NCBI RefSeq assembly: GCF_001544515.1
Contig: NZ_FCOL02000006.1
Location: 1 to 64,000 of the forward strand
Length of the DNA: 64,000 nucleotides
Direction of reading: 5' to 3'
DNA from: Caballeronia terrestris
GTDB lineage: Bacteria; Pseudomonadota; Gammaproteobacteria; Burkholderiales; Burkholderiaceae
A program made the translations under genes and the position numbers. Positions 8,279-17,438 of this stretch are shown here, piece by piece (position 1 is the stretch's first letter; the number at the start of each line of letters is the position of its first letter). The notes beneath the pieces are model-generated. The model saw nothing but the letters and a program-made list of their open reading frames with translations. It was not told where the DNA came from and did no database searches.

Positions 8279-8926
8279 TCACCCGCGCTTCTGCGCTTCC
8301 ATATAGGCGAGCCGGTCGGCTGTCACCTGTTGCGCGGCGGGCCGCTCACCGATTTTCCTGACGTGCGTCTTCCAGTCGATACCGGCGTCGAGCAGGAAAT
8401 CCCTACCGTAGACCACCTTCGTCGCCAGCCCGACGAGCGGCAGGCTCACGAACGCGCACACATCGGCGATACTGAAGTCCGGGCCCGCGACATACGGCCC
8501 GAATTTCGCGATCCGCGCAAAGCCCGCGATATGCCGCGTCAACAGCTTTTCGACGCGCGATTTCGTGTAATCGGTGACAGTGCCGCCGAAGAACGCCTGC
8601 TTGTACAGATCGCGCGCGACGAGTTCCAGATGCATGTCGATGAACACCGACAGTTCGCGCGCCTTCGCGGCCGCGTAAGAATCGGCGGGGAAAATGGGCT
8701 TGTCCGGATACGCCGCCGCCAGATATTCGACGATCACCTGCGACTCGCAAAGCGGCCCCGCATCGGTTTCGATGTACGGCACCTTGCCGAGCGGCGAGCC
8801 GGCCAGCGTGGTCGCGTCCTGGCCGAAACCCGCGCGCACTTCCTCGAACGGGATGCCGTGCTCGAGCAGTACGAACTTGACCTTGTTGAAATAATTGGAC
8901 AATGGGAACCCGTACAGCCTGATCAT
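8279..8926 (-). CDS. glutathione S-transferase
   Basis: A 215-residue GST. The thioredoxin-like N-terminal domain (about 1-78) starts MIRLYGFPLSNYFNKVK and has the cis-proline element KVPYIE and the glutathione-contacting ESQVIVEYL (about 61-69). The alpha-helical C-terminal domain follows with the FSIADVCAF segment (about 151-159). The substrate is unknown. The ribosome site GGAG lies 8 bp before the ATG. It is divergent from the hydroxyacyl-CoA dehydrogenase gene, with a 14-bp palindrome between them that may regulate one or both. Confidence 0.9.
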   Translation of the reverse strand: MIRLYGFPLSNYFNKVKFVLLEHGIPFEEVRAGFGQDATTLAGSPLGKVPYIETDAGPLCESQVIVEYLAAAYPDKPIFPADSYAAAKARELSVFIDMHLELVARDLYKQAFFGGTVTDYTKSRVEKLLTRHIAGFARIAKFGPYVAGPDFSIADVCAFVSLPLVGLATKVVYGRDFLLDAGIDWKTHVRKIGERPAAQQVTADRLAYMEAQKRG

Positions 8927-8990
8927 TGCAGCATCTCCTCGTTTGAATCAAAGCGTCTTCCTTGCGAAGACGTGACACTATCCTAAAAAC

Positions 8991-9004
8991 AGCACGATCG
9001 TGCT
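8991..9004. promoter_or_regulatory. candidate operator palindrome upstream of the acyl-CoA cluster
   Basis: A perfect 14-bp dyad AGCACGATCGTGCT lies in the 109-bp gap between the GST gene and the hydroxyacyl-CoA dehydrogenase gene, 31 bp before the latter's ATG. Its size and symmetry fit a TetR-family site, a common way of controlling fatty-acid and aromatic acyl-CoA genes in proteobacteria. A second dyad CGTCTTC/GAAGACG is at 8954-8972. The cognate regulator is not in the neighbourhood. Confidence 0.45.
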
Positions 9005-9035
9005 AACTTGTAGATATCAGGAGTCGAGACACACC

Positions 9036-10571
9036 ATGAGCTTTCGCGATTTTGATGTGGGGACAATAGGTATCGTCGGCAGCGGTGCGATGGGGCGCGG
9101 CATCGCGCAGATCGCGGCGCTCGGCGGACTCACCGTGCGTCTCTTCGATACCAACCCGCAAGCGGTCGCCGCCGCGCGCGACTATCTTTTCGACACACTG
9201 AACAAGCTCGCAACAAAAGGCAAGATCAAGGAAGCCGACGCGCACGCCGCGCTGGCGAACATCCACGCGGCGAACGAGATCGGCGCGCTGTCGGACTGCC
9301 AGGTCGTCATCGAGGCGATCGTCGAGAAACTGGACGTCAAGCGCGCCCTCTTCCGCGAACTCGAAGCCGTGGTCGGCGAGCGGTGCATTCTGGCGTCGAA
9401 CACGTCGTCGCTGCCGATCACCGCGATCGCCGCCGGATGCGCGCATCCCGAGCGCGTCGTCGGCTATCACTTCTTCAACCCGGTGCCACTGATGAAGGTC
9501 GTCGAAGTGATCGACGGCCTGCGCGGCGATCCGACCGCCGGCGACGCGCTCATGGAACTCGCGCGCCGCATGGGCCACACGCCAGTGCGCGCGAAGGACA
9601 TGCCCGGCTTCATCGTGAATCACGCGGGACGCGGGATGAACACCGAAGGCCTGCGGATCGCGAGCGAAGGCGTGGCGAGTTTCGTCGATGTCGACCGGAT
9701 CATGCGCGAGCAGGCCGGATTCAGGCTCGGGCCGTTCGAACTGCTCGACCTGACCGCGCTCGACGTGTCGCATCCGGTGATGGAGTCGATCTATCACCAG
9801 TTCTACGAGGAGCCGCGCTTCACGCCGTCGCCGATTACCGGCACGCGGCTCGCGGGCGGGCTGATCGGGCGCAAGACGGGGGAAGGCTTCTACAAGTACG
9901 CCGACGGCAAGCAGCAGACGCCCGATGAAGCACCCGCGCCGACCGCAATGCCGCGCCGCGTGTGGATCAGCCGCGCGTCGCATGCGGCGCGCGAGCAGGT
10001 GCTGAAGCTGATCGCAAAGTCCGACGCCGCCGTCACCATCGATACGGGCAACACGCCCGCACCCGATTCGCTGATCGTCGTGACGCCGCTTGGGCACGAC
10101 GCGACGACCGCCGCGCTCGCCGAGAATCTAGACGCAACCCGCGTCGTGGCGATCGATACGCTCTTTCCGCTCGATACCGTCGCGCGCCGCACGCTGATGA
10201 CCACGCCCGCGACCTCGCACGCCGCGCGCGACGCTGCGCACGCGCTCTTCGCCGCTGATGGCGTGCCCGTCACGGTGATCCGCGATTCGACCGGTTTCGT
10301 CGCGCAACGCGTCGTGGCGACGATCGTCAACATCGGTTGCGACATCGCGCAGCAGCAGATCGCGACGCCGCAGGACATCGACCTCGCCGTGACGCTTGGC
10401 CTCGGCTACCCGCACGGGCCGCTCGCGCTCGGAGACACGCTCGGCGCGAAGACGATCCTCACGATCCTGCGCAACATGCACAGCGTGCTGGGCGACCCGC
10501 GCTACCGGCCGTCGCCGTGGCTCGCGCGCCGCGCGCAACTTGGCCTTCCCCTCACCCACTCCGAGGAATAA
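9036..10571 (+). CDS. 3-hydroxyacyl-CoA dehydrogenase (PaaH/PaaC type)
   Basis: A 511-residue enzyme that oxidises 3-hydroxyacyl-CoA to 3-oxoacyl-CoA with NAD. A Rossmann domain opens with GIVGSGAMGRGIAQ (about 10-23). The first C-terminal helical domain includes YHFFNPVPLMKVVEV and GFIVNHAGRGMNTEGLRI, and a second 3HCDH domain (about 410-500) gives the long PaaH-type architecture. The ATG is chosen at 9036, with AGGAG at 9019-9023; a GTG at 9000 is in frame but has no ribosome site. It is the first gene of a rightward cluster; the next gene starts 3 bp after the stop. Confidence 0.9.
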   Translation: MSFRDFDVGTIGIVGSGAMGRGIAQIAALGGLTVRLFDTNPQAVAAARDYLFDTLNKLATKGKIKEADAHAALANIHAANEIGALSDCQVVIEAIVEKLDVKRALFRELEAVVGERCILASNTSSLPITAIAAGCAHPERVVGYHFFNPVPLMKVVEVIDGLRGDPTAGDALMELARRMGHTPVRAKDMPGFIVNHAGRGMNTEGLRIASEGVASFVDVDRIMREQAGFRLGPFELLDLTALDVSHPVMESIYHQFYEEPRFTPSPITGTRLAGGLIGRKTGEGFYKYADGKQQTPDEAPAPTAMPRRVWISRASHAAREQVLKLIAKSDAAVTIDTGNTPAPDSLIVVTPLGHDATTAALAENLDATRVVAIDTLFPLDTVARRTLMTTPATSHAARDAAHALFAADGVPVTVIRDSTGFVAQRVVATIVNIGCDIAQQQIATPQDIDLAVTLGLGYPHGPLALGDTLGAKTILTILRNMHSVLGDPRYRPSPWLARRAQLGLPLTHSEE

Positions 10572-10574
10572 GCG

Positions 10575-11363
10575 ATGAGCGCCGAACTCTTGACCGACCG
10601 CCCCGCCGGCAGCGACACCACGCTCGTTCTCAAGCTATCGAATCCGGGCGCGAAAAACGCGCTGCATCCGGACATGTATGCCGCCGGCATCGAGGCGCTC
10701 AACACGGCCGAGCGCGATTCTTCGGTACGCGTGATCGTGCTGACCGGCGCCGACAACTTCTTCTGCGCGGGCGGCAACCTGAACCGGCTGCTGGAGAACC
10801 GCGCGAAGGATCCGTCCGTGCAGGCGGCGAGCGTCGACCTGCTCGGCGAATGGATCAGCGCGATCAGGGCGTCGTCGAAACCGGTGATCGCGGCGGTCGA
10901 AGGCGCAGCGGCGGGCGCGGGCTTTTCGCTCGCGCTCGCGTGCGACCTGATCGTCTCCGCCGACGACGCCCGCTTCGTGATGTCATATGCGCGCGTGGGC
11001 CTCACGCCCGATGGCGGCGGCTCGTGGTTTCTCGCGCGCGCCCTGCCGCGCGCGCTCGCCAGCGAAATCCTGCTGGAAGCGAAGCCGATCGGCGCGGTGC
11101 GCCTGCATGACGTCGGCGTCGTCAACCGGCTGACGCGCCGTGGCACCGCGCTCGATTCGGCGGTCGCCTGGGCCGACGATCTCGGCAGCCTGTCGCCGAA
11201 ATCGCTCGCGCGCATCAAGTCGCTGATCACGTCCGCCGACGTCCAGCCGCTCGCCGCGCACCTCGACGCCGAACGCGACAGCTTCGTCGATGCCCTGCAT
11301 CACGGCGACGCGCTCGAAGGCATCAACGCGTTCCTCGAAAAACGCCAGCCGAACTACAAATGA
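10575..11363 (+). CDS. enoyl-CoA hydratase/isomerase family protein
   Basis: A 262-residue crotonase-fold enzyme. The oxyanion-hole segment FFCAGGNLNRL (about 57-67) and AAVEGAAAGAGFSLALACDL (starting near 104) are present. The Glu normally found in AxPE is replaced around YARVGLTPDGGGSW (about 137-150), where Asp147 could supply an acid. NCBI-type annotation in Burkholderia calls such proteins alternative-type oxepin-CoA hydrolase, but the substrate cannot be read from sequence. It is packed between the dehydrogenase and a phosphatase whose start overlaps its stop, so the three are cotranscribed. Confidence 0.85.
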   Translation: MSAELLTDRPAGSDTTLVLKLSNPGAKNALHPDMYAAGIEALNTAERDSSVRVIVLTGADNFFCAGGNLNRLLENRAKDPSVQAASVDLLGEWISAIRASSKPVIAAVEGAAAGAGFSLALACDLIVSADDARFVMSYARVGLTPDGGGSWFLARALPRALASEILLEAKPIGAVRLHDVGVVNRLTRRGTALDSAVAWADDLGSLSPKSLARIKSLITSADVQPLAAHLDAERDSFVDALHHGDALEGINAFLEKRQPNYK

Positions 11364-12088
11364 GCGCCTACCAGTTGCCTAAACGCCGCCGCATCTTCCT
11401 GATGCGTCACGGCGACGTGACCTATTTCGACGATTCCGGCCGCGGCATCGATCCCGTCAGCGTGCCGTTGAACGTTCGCGGCCGGGAGGAAGCGAGCGCG
11501 GCGGGGCGCGAGTTCGCGACGCAAAGCGTGCGCTTCGATCGCGTGATCGCAAGCGGCTTGCCGCGCACGCTCGAAACGGCGCGGCGCGTGCTGGACGAGA
11601 CCGGCCAATCGGTGGATATCGAAGTCTGGCCGGAGTGGGAGGAGATTCGCGGCGGGCATCTGAAGAATCTTTCTACGGACGACATCGAGCGCGCGTTTCT
11701 CTCCGTGTTCGATGGCGTCGTACCGGAGGAGACGCAGTTTCTCGGCGGCGAGACGATCGGCGAACTGCTCGATCGCGCGCTGCCGGCGATGGCGCGGCTG
11801 CGCGCGGACGCATCGTGGGACACCGTGCTGCTCGTGCTGCACGGCGGCGTGAATCGCGCGCTACTGTCGCATGCGATCACCGCCGGCGGCCGCGCGTTCT
11901 TCGGGCATCTTTCGCAAGCGACCGGCTGCATCAACGTGCTCGACGTCGGCGAGAAAAGCAGCGACTGGGTCATCCACGCGATCAACCATTCGCCGCCCTC
12001 GCCGCTTCACATCAGCGTGCGCAACACGACGATGGAACTGCTCTACGCGCAATTCATCAAGTTCTCACGGTCGATCCGCAGTTCATGA
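11360..12088 (+). CDS. histidine phosphatase family protein
   Basis: A 242-residue phosphoglycerate-mutase-like phosphatase. The catalytic RHG is at residues 16-18 (FLMRHGDV). The second catalytic His is in VLHGGVNRALL (about 159-169), and the Arg of ASGLPRTLETA (about 60) is present. Substrate unknown. Its ATG overlaps the stop of the hydratase gene (ATGA), and it sits just before a kinase-like phosphotransferase. In this cluster it might remove phosphate from a pathway intermediate, but that is inference. Confidence 0.85.
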   Translation: MSAYQLPKRRRIFLMRHGDVTYFDDSGRGIDPVSVPLNVRGREEASAAGREFATQSVRFDRVIASGLPRTLETARRVLDETGQSVDIEVWPEWEEIRGGHLKNLSTDDIERAFLSVFDGVVPEETQFLGGETIGELLDRALPAMARLRADASWDTVLLVLHGGVNRALLSHAITAGGRAFFGHLSQATGCINVLDVGEKSSDWVIHAINHSPPSPLHISVRNTTMELLYAQFIKFSRSIRSS

Positions 12089-12172
12089 AGTGACATCCCA
12101 TCGATCCGGGTGCGCACACACAGCGTCGACGACGACGCGGCCCCGCCCCCGGACCGGCCCACGGAGGAGACA

Positions 12173-13279
12173 ATGTCAGACAGCGACGCCCAGCAGCCGC
12201 AGGATTTTTCCGCGTTCGAAGGAACGCGGCCCGTCAACGAGCGCCTGCGCTTCGATACCGATGCGCTAGCCGCGTGGCTCGCCGCGCACGTCGATGGCTT
12301 CGTGGGGCCGCTCACCATCGAGCAGTTCGCGGGCGGCCAGTCGAATCCCACGTACAAGCTGATCACGCCCGCGCGCAGCTATGTGATGCGCTCGAAGCCG
12401 GGGCCGGCGGCGAAGCTCCTGAAGTCGGCGCATGCGATCGAGCGCGAGTATCGCGTGATGGATGCGCTCGCCGCCACTGACGTTCCCGTCGCGAAGATGT
12501 TCGCGCTCTGCGAGGACGAAAGCGTGATCGGCCGCGCGTTCTACGTGATGGAGTTCATCGAGGGCCGCGTGCTGTGGGACCAGGCGCTGCCCGGCATGTC
12601 GCCCGCCGGGCGCGGCGCCATCTACGACGAGATGAATCGCGTGATCGCGGCGCTGCATTCCGTCGATGTCGATGCGATCGGCCTCGCGGCTTACGGCAAG
12701 CCCGGCAACTACTTCGAGCGGCAGATCGGGCGCTGGAGCAAGCAGTACGTGGCATCCGAGACCGAGCCAATCGAATCGATGAACAAGCTCATCGACTGGC
12801 TGCCGAAGCACATTCCGCGCGGTTCCTCTGAATCGATCGAACGCGTCTCGATCGTTCACGGCGACTACCGCCTCGACAACCTGATCTTCCATCCGAGCGA
12901 GCCGCGCGTGCTCGCCGTGCTCGACTGGGAACTCTCCACACTCGGCGATCCGCTCGCCGACTTCGCTTACCACTGCATGGCGTGGCACGTCGATCCGTCG
13001 CAGTTTCGCGGCATCGGCGGACTGGACTGGGCCGCACTCGGTATCCCCGACGAAACCGCCTATGTCGCGAAGTATTGCGAGCGGACCGGCTTCACGATCG
13101 AAGGCGACTGGAATTTCTATCTCGCCTACAACATGTTCCGCATCGCCGCGATCCTGCAGGGGATCATGAAGCGCGTGTCGGAGGGAACGGCGTCGAGCGA
13201 GCAAGCCATCGACGCCGGCAAGCGCGCAAAGCCGATGGCCGAACTCGCCTGGCTTTACGCGCAGAAAGTCGGCGTGTGA
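12173..13279 (+). CDS. APH-family phosphotransferase, kinase half of a split ACAD10/11
   Basis: A 368-residue aminoglycoside-phosphotransferase-fold kinase. The catalytic loop is [14 protein letters not shown] (Asp about residue 231) and the metal-binding segment is [16 protein letters not shown] (about 247-262). This is the kinase type fused to an acyl-CoA dehydrogenase in mammalian ACAD10/11 and separate in the levulinate-degrading lva genes of Pseudomonas putida, where it phosphorylates 4-hydroxyacyl-CoA. The matching dehydrogenase begins 28 bp downstream. ATG 12173 has a strong GGAGGAGA site; an earlier in-frame ATG at 12110 lacks one. Confidence 0.88.
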   Translation: MSDSDAQQPQDFSAFEGTRPVNERLRFDTDALAAWLAAHVDGFVGPLTIEQFAGGQSNPTYKLITPARSYVMRSKPGPAAKLLKSAHAIEREYRVMDALAATDVPVAKMFALCEDESVIGRAFYVMEFIEGRVLWDQALPGMSPAGRGAIYDEMNRVIAALHSVDVDAIGLAAYGKPGNYFERQIGRWSKQYVASETEPIESMNKLIDWLPKHIPRGSSESIERVSIVHGDYRLDNLIFHPSEPRVLAVLDWELSTLGDPLADFAYHCMAWHVDPSQFRGIGGLDWAALGIPDETAYVAKYCERTGFTIEGDWNFYLAYNMFRIAAILQGIMKRVSEGTASSEQAIDAGKRAKPMAELAWLYAQKVGV

Positions 13280-13307
13280 GCGCGTCGGGCAAAAAAAAGG
13301 GAATCGC

Positions 13308-14534
13308 ATGAATTTCGACTACACCCCGAAGGTTCAGGCTTTGCGCGAAAAGCTGCTCGCCTTCCTCGATGAACACCTCTATCCGAACGAGCGCGCGTTC
13401 ATCGATGAAATCGCCGCCAATCGCTCGAACGGCAACGCGTGGGTTCCTGCTGAGCTTATCGAAACGCTGAAGGACAAGGCGCGCGAGGCCGGGCTGTGGA
13501 ATCTGTTCCTGCCCGCCTCGGCGCGCGGTGCGGGGCTGACGAATCTCGAATACGCGCCGCTGTGCGAAATCATGGGACGCGTGCCTTGGGCGCCGGAAGT
13601 GTTCAACTGCAACGCACCCGATACCGGCAACATGGAGACGATCGAACGCTACGGCAGCGACGAGCAAAAGCAGCAATGGCTCGAACCACTGTTGCGCGGC
13701 GAGATCCGTTCGGCGTTCCTGATGACGGAGCCGGAAGTGGCATCGTCGGATGCGACGAACATTCAGTGCAGCATCACGCGCGATGGCGACGACTACGTGA
13801 TCGACGGCCACAAGTGGTGGTCATCCGGTGCGGGCGATCCGCGCTGCAAGGTCTACATCGTGATGGGCAAGACCGACCCGGAGGCGCCGAAGCATCAGCA
13901 GCAGTCGATGATCCTCGTTCCGGCGGATGCGAGCGGCATCACGGTGCATCGGCCGTTGAGCGTGTTCGGCTACGACGACGCGCCGCACGGCCACATGGAC
14001 ATCACGCTCGCAAACGTGCGCGTGCCGGCATCGAATATCCTGCTCGGCGAAGGACGCGGCTTCGAGATCGCGCAGGGACGCCTCGGGCCGGGCCGCATTC
14101 ATCACTGCATGCGTTTGATCGGCTTGGCCGAGCGCGCGCTCGAATTGATGGCGAAGCGCACGCTCGCACGCGTCGCGTTCGGCAAGCCGATCGCGCAGCA
14201 TGGTGTGACGCAGGAACGCATCGCCGAGGCACGCATCATGATCGAGCAGGCGCGGCTGTTGACGCTCAAGGCCGCGTACATGATGGATACCGTCGGCAAC
14301 AAGGGCGCGCGCGGCGAGATCGCGATGATCAAGGTGGTCGCGCCGAACGTCGCGTGCCAGGTGATCGACTGGGCAATTCAGGCGCACGGCGCGGGCGGCG
14401 TCAGCGACGACTTTCCGCTCGCGTATGCGTATGCATCGGCGCGCTCGCTGCGTCTCGCCGACGGTCCCGACGAAGTGCATCGCAATGCGATCGCGAAGCT
14501 CGAACTGTCGCGCTACATGGAACCGCACGCCTGA
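13308..14534 (+). CDS. acyl-CoA dehydrogenase, ACAD11-like half
   Basis: A 408-residue FAD flavoprotein. [20 protein letters not shown] (starting near 138) and [18 protein letters not shown] (starting near 171) match the FAD/acyl-CoA binding strands. The C-terminal [34 protein letters not shown] is typical of the ACAD10/11 branch. In that branch the enzyme turns 4-phosphoacyl-CoA into 3-hydroxyacyl-CoA through loss of phosphate and rehydration. With the kinase just upstream and a 3-hydroxyacyl-CoA dehydrogenase at the head of the cluster, the order fits 4-hydroxy acid breakdown. Confidence 0.9.
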   Translation: MNFDYTPKVQALREKLLAFLDEHLYPNERAFIDEIAANRSNGNAWVPAELIETLKDKAREAGLWNLFLPASARGAGLTNLEYAPLCEIMGRVPWAPEVFNCNAPDTGNMETIERYGSDEQKQQWLEPLLRGEIRSAFLMTEPEVASSDATNIQCSITRDGDDYVIDGHKWWSSGAGDPRCKVYIVMGKTDPEAPKHQQQSMILVPADASGITVHRPLSVFGYDDAPHGHMDITLANVRVPASNILLGEGRGFEIAQGRLGPGRIHHCMRLIGLAERALELMAKRTLARVAFGKPIAQHGVTQERIAEARIMIEQARLLTLKAAYMMDTVGNKGARGEIAMIKVVAPNVACQVIDWAIQAHGAGGVSDDFPLAYAYASARSLRLADGPDEVHRNAIAKLELSRYMEPHA

Positions 14535-14597
14535 ACCGGCGCACCGGCCGCTTCAGCACGCCCAATCGAATCATGGTCTAATTTTCGCCTGACTTTT

Positions 14598-14627
14598 GCG
14601 GCGTTTTGCTTGCTTGCAAGACGCCGC
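14598..14627. terminator. hairpin after the acyl-CoA dehydrogenase gene
   Basis: A 12-bp stem GCGGCGTTTTGC/GCAAGACGCCGC (one G-T pair) with a 6-nt loop. There is no T run afterwards, so it may slow or process the transcript rather than end it. It lies between the dehydrogenase gene and the GST gene. Confidence 0.4.
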
Positions 14628-14657
14628 CCAAATCACCCACGGGATTCAGGAGCGGAA

Positions 14658-15347
14658 ATGATCGACGTCTATAGCTGGGCAACGCCCAACGGCCACAAGA
14701 TCCACATCATGCTCGAGGAGACGGGGCTCGAGTACAGCGTGCATGCCGTCGATATCGGCGCGGGCGACCAGTTCACACCCGACTTCCTCGCGATCAGCCC
14801 GAACAACAAGATCCCCGCGATCATCGATAACGCCGGACCCGAAGGCCGGCCGCTCGCGCTGTTCGAGTCGGGCGCGATCCTGATCTATCTCGCCGAGAAG
14901 ACGGGCAAGTTCCTGCCGTCCGATCCCGTCGGACGGTACGAGACGATTCAGTGGCTGATGTTCCAGATGGGCGGCATCGGGCCGATGCTCGGGCAGACGC
15001 ATCACTTTCGAAACTACGCGCCGGAGAAGATCGAGTATGCGATCAACCGTTATTCGAACGAGGCGCGGCGGCTTTACGGCGTGATGGACAAGCAGCTGGG
15101 CGTGACGAAGTACCTCGCGGGCGACGAATACACCATCGCCGATATCGCGACGTTCCCGTGGACGCGGTCCTGGGAAAACCAGGGCATCGTGCTCGACGAA
15201 TTCCCGAACGTGAAGCGCTGGTTCGATGCGATTGCCGCGCGGCCCGCCGTAAAGCGAGGTGTCGAAGTGCTCGCGAGGGAACGCAAGCCCTTTACCGACA
15301 AGGAAAAGGAAGTGCTATTCGGCGCGACGCAGTACGCGAAGCACTAA
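14658..15347 (+). CDS. glutathione S-transferase, YfcG/Nu-class type
   Basis: A 229-residue GST-fold protein starting MIDVYSWATPNGHKIHIMLEE. The TPNG segment (9-12) is the Nu-class signature of YfcG/YghU, which act as disulfide-bond reductases with glutathione. The substrate-site FLAISPNNKIPAI (about 49-61) and LFESGAILIYLAEKTG (starting near 76) support this. The C-terminal helical domain carries YTIADIATFPW. AGGAGCGGA precedes the ATG; a longer frame from 14610 has no ribosome site. It is convergent with the MaoC gene, whose stop is only 7 bp away. Confidence 0.9.
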   Translation: MIDVYSWATPNGHKIHIMLEETGLEYSVHAVDIGAGDQFTPDFLAISPNNKIPAIIDNAGPEGRPLALFESGAILIYLAEKTGKFLPSDPVGRYETIQWLMFQMGGIGPMLGQTHHFRNYAPEKIEYAINRYSNEARRLYGVMDKQLGVTKYLAGDEYTIADIATFPWTRSWENQGIVLDEFPNVKRWFDAIAARPAVKRGVEVLARERKPFTDKEKEVLFGATQYAKH

Positions 15348-15353
15348 GCGTTT

Positions 15354-15815
15354 CTAGAAGTAGTGGCGCGTGATGAACTCGGCGACGCAGACCGGCCGCT
15401 CGGCGCCCCGCCGCTCGACGGTCACGAGCCACTCGACCTGCACGCCGCCCGCATCGACATCGGCGACCTTTTCGATCGCGAAGGTCGCGCGCAGCATCGA
15501 GCCGACTGGCACCGGCGACATGAAGCGCACGCGGTTCAGGCCGTAGTTCACGCCCAGCCGCTGCACGAGCGGCACGCATCGTTCGAGCCACATCGGCACG
15601 AGTGCGAGTGTCAGGAAGCCGTGCGCGATCGCCCCGCCGAACGGCGACTCGCGCTGCGCGCGGTCAGGATCGACGTGGATCCATTGATGATCGTCGGTGG
15701 CATCGGCAAAGCGGTTCACGCGCGCCTGATCGACCTCGGTCCATTCGCTCTCGTACCGCGCGTGGCCCACCGCCGCGTGAAAATCCGCGGCACTGGCGAG
15801 GCGCGCCGCGCTCAT
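15354..15815 (-). CDS. MaoC family hydratase
   Basis: A 153-residue hot-dog-fold (R)-enoyl-CoA hydratase. The catalytic Asp and His are in DATDDHQWIHVDPDRA (about 34-49), followed by FGGAIAHGFLTLALVPMW (starting near 55), a standard MaoC pattern. It is the last gene of a leftward cluster. The upstream MaoC gene overlaps it by 4 bp (ATGA). The two may form a heterodimer or act on different chain lengths. Confidence 0.88.
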   Translation of the reverse strand: MSAARLASAADFHAAVGHARYESEWTEVDQARVNRFADATDDHQWIHVDPDRAQRESPFGGAIAHGFLTLALVPMWLERCVPLVQRLGVNYGLNRVRFMSPVPVGSMLRATFAIEKVADVDAGGVQVEWLVTVERRGAERPVCVAEFITRHYF

Positions 15816-16270
15816 CGGTTGGCTGCCGGGCTGCGCAAGCCGAAGAGCGCCGCCGAATCGACGGTCAGCACGAGTTCGCCGCGCTGGTTGTGCGCTTCCC
15901 AGCGCGTCGAGACGATGCCGCGATCCGGCTTGCTCGCCGAGACGCGCTTGTCGAGCACGCGCACGGTCAGGCGCACCGCATCGCCGACGAGCACCGGCTT
16001 GAGCCAGCGGATGTTGTCGAGGCCGGGCGAACCCATCGACGTGGAATCGGCGAGCATGTCGCGCACGAGGATGCCCATCATCGCGGAACAGGTGTTCCAG
16101 CCGCTTGCGACGAGCCCGCCGAAGTGCGACGCCTCGCCCGCTTCCTCCGAAACGTGGAACGGCTGTGGATCGTACTTCGACGCGAATTCGACGATCTCCT
16201 CGCGCGTGAAGGTATGCGCGCTCAGTTGCCGCGCCTCGCCGACTTCAAAATCTTCGTAGCTGTAGGTCAT
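15812..16270 (-). CDS. MaoC family dehydratase
   Basis: A 152-residue hot-dog-fold protein. The catalytic Asp/His pair is in SKYDPQPFHVSEEAG (about 31-45), followed by FGGLVASGWNTCSAMMGILV. It is related to but clearly different from the overlapping downstream MaoC protein, so this is a diverged pair rather than a recent duplication. It stands 48 bp downstream of an acyl-CoA dehydrogenase gene and is probably cotranscribed with it. Confidence 0.88.
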   Translation of the reverse strand: MTYSYEDFEVGEARQLSAHTFTREEIVEFASKYDPQPFHVSEEAGEASHFGGLVASGWNTCSAMMGILVRDMLADSTSMGSPGLDNIRWLKPVLVGDAVRLTVRVLDKRVSASKPDRGIVSTRWEAHNQRGELVLTVDSAALFGLRSPAANR

Positions 16271-16318
16271 TCAGTTCCTCTGTGCTCGGGCCCCATGCAA
16301 CGAGGTTGCATCGACGTT

Positions 16319-17428
16319 TTAGATATCGGTGTCCGCGAAAGTCGGCAGCGACGCAAAGCGCGCGAGATGGTGATCGACGTCGCCGAGCGTCGTTTCGATG
16401 ATCGAGAGGCGCTTGAACCAGTGCGCCGCCGCGACTTCGTTCGTCACGCCCATGCCGCCGTGCAACTGCACCGCCTGCTGTCCGACAAAGCGCGCAGCCT
16501 GTCCGACGCGCGCCTTCGCAGCGGAAATCGCCTGACGGCGCGCATCGGCATCCGTGCTCGCGTAGCGCGCGGCGGCGAGATACGTGATCGAACGCGCCTG
16601 TTCGGCGTGAATCAGCATCTCGACCATGCGATGCTGCAGCGCCTGAAAGCGTGCGATCGGCGCGCCGAACTGTTGGCGGTTCTTCGTGTAGTCGACGGTG
16701 GCGAGGTTCAGCGCATCGAGCGCGCCGACGGCTTCCGCGCATAGCAGCAACGTTGCGTAGTCGGCGATTTGTTCCAGCGTTGCTGCGCCGGTTCCGAGAG
16801 GCGTCGCGGGCGTGTCGGTGAATCTGAGCGTCGCGGCGCGCTGGCCGTCGATCGTTCGATAGTCGATGACTTTTGTGTTCACAGCATCGCGCGCGATGAC
16901 GAAAAGCGTGATTTCGCCGTCCAGCCGCGCCGGCACGATCCAGTAGTCGGCCTGCGCGCCGTGCTCGACGATCGACTTCTCGCCGGTGAGGGAGTAAGTG
17001 TCGCCTTCGGCGCGCGCGGTCGTGCGGATGTCGAAGAGATCGTAACGGGCCTTAGGCTCATGAAAAGCCACGGCGAGCCTGATTTCTCCCAACGCCGCGC
17101 GTTCCAACAGCGCGTTGCCGTACGGTGAAGCCAGCCGCAACGCCTCGATACCCACCGCCGTCGCCCAATACGGCTCGACGACGAGCGCCCGCCCCAGTTC
17201 CTGCATGACGACGAGCATGTCGAAGGCCCCACCGTCGAAGCCTCCCTGCCCCGACGGCACCGGCAGCGCGGTCAGTCCGAGTTCGGCGAACGCGTTCCAG
17301 TGCTTCGCATCGACGCCCGCCTCCGACGCCACGATCTTCTGCCGCGCGTCGAAGCGGTATTCGCTATCGAGATAGCGACGCAGCGCATCGCGGAACTGTT
17401 CCTGTTCGTCCGTGAAATTGAAGTCCAT
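16319..17428 (-). CDS. acyl-CoA dehydrogenase (short member of an ACAD pair)
   Basis: A 369-residue ACAD-fold flavoprotein. The N-terminal helical domain starts MDFNFTDEQEQFRDALRRYL; the C-terminal part has QFGAPIARFQALQHRMVEM (starting near 229) and VQLHGGMGVTNEVAAAHWFKR. The central FAD strand (VAFHEPKARYDLFDI) is divergent from the usual TEP motif, as in the less conserved partner of heteromeric ACADs. The ribosome site GAGGAG precedes the ATG. The gene for a canonical ACAD ends 10 bp upstream, which suggests a two-subunit enzyme. Confidence 0.88.
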   Translation of the reverse strand: MDFNFTDEQEQFRDALRRYLDSEYRFDARQKIVASEAGVDAKHWNAFAELGLTALPVPSGQGGFDGGAFDMLVVMQELGRALVVEPYWATAVGIEALRLASPYGNALLERAALGEIRLAVAFHEPKARYDLFDIRTTARAEGDTYSLTGEKSIVEHGAQADYWIVPARLDGEITLFVIARDAVNTKVIDYRTIDGQRAATLRFTDTPATPLGTGAATLEQIADYATLLLCAEAVGALDALNLATVDYTKNRQQFGAPIARFQALQHRMVEMLIHAEQARSITYLAAARYASTDADARRQAISAAKARVGQAARFVGQQAVQLHGGMGVTNEVAAAHWFKRLSIIETTLGDVDHHLARFASLPTFADTDI

Positions 17429-17438
17429 GCGCCGCTCC

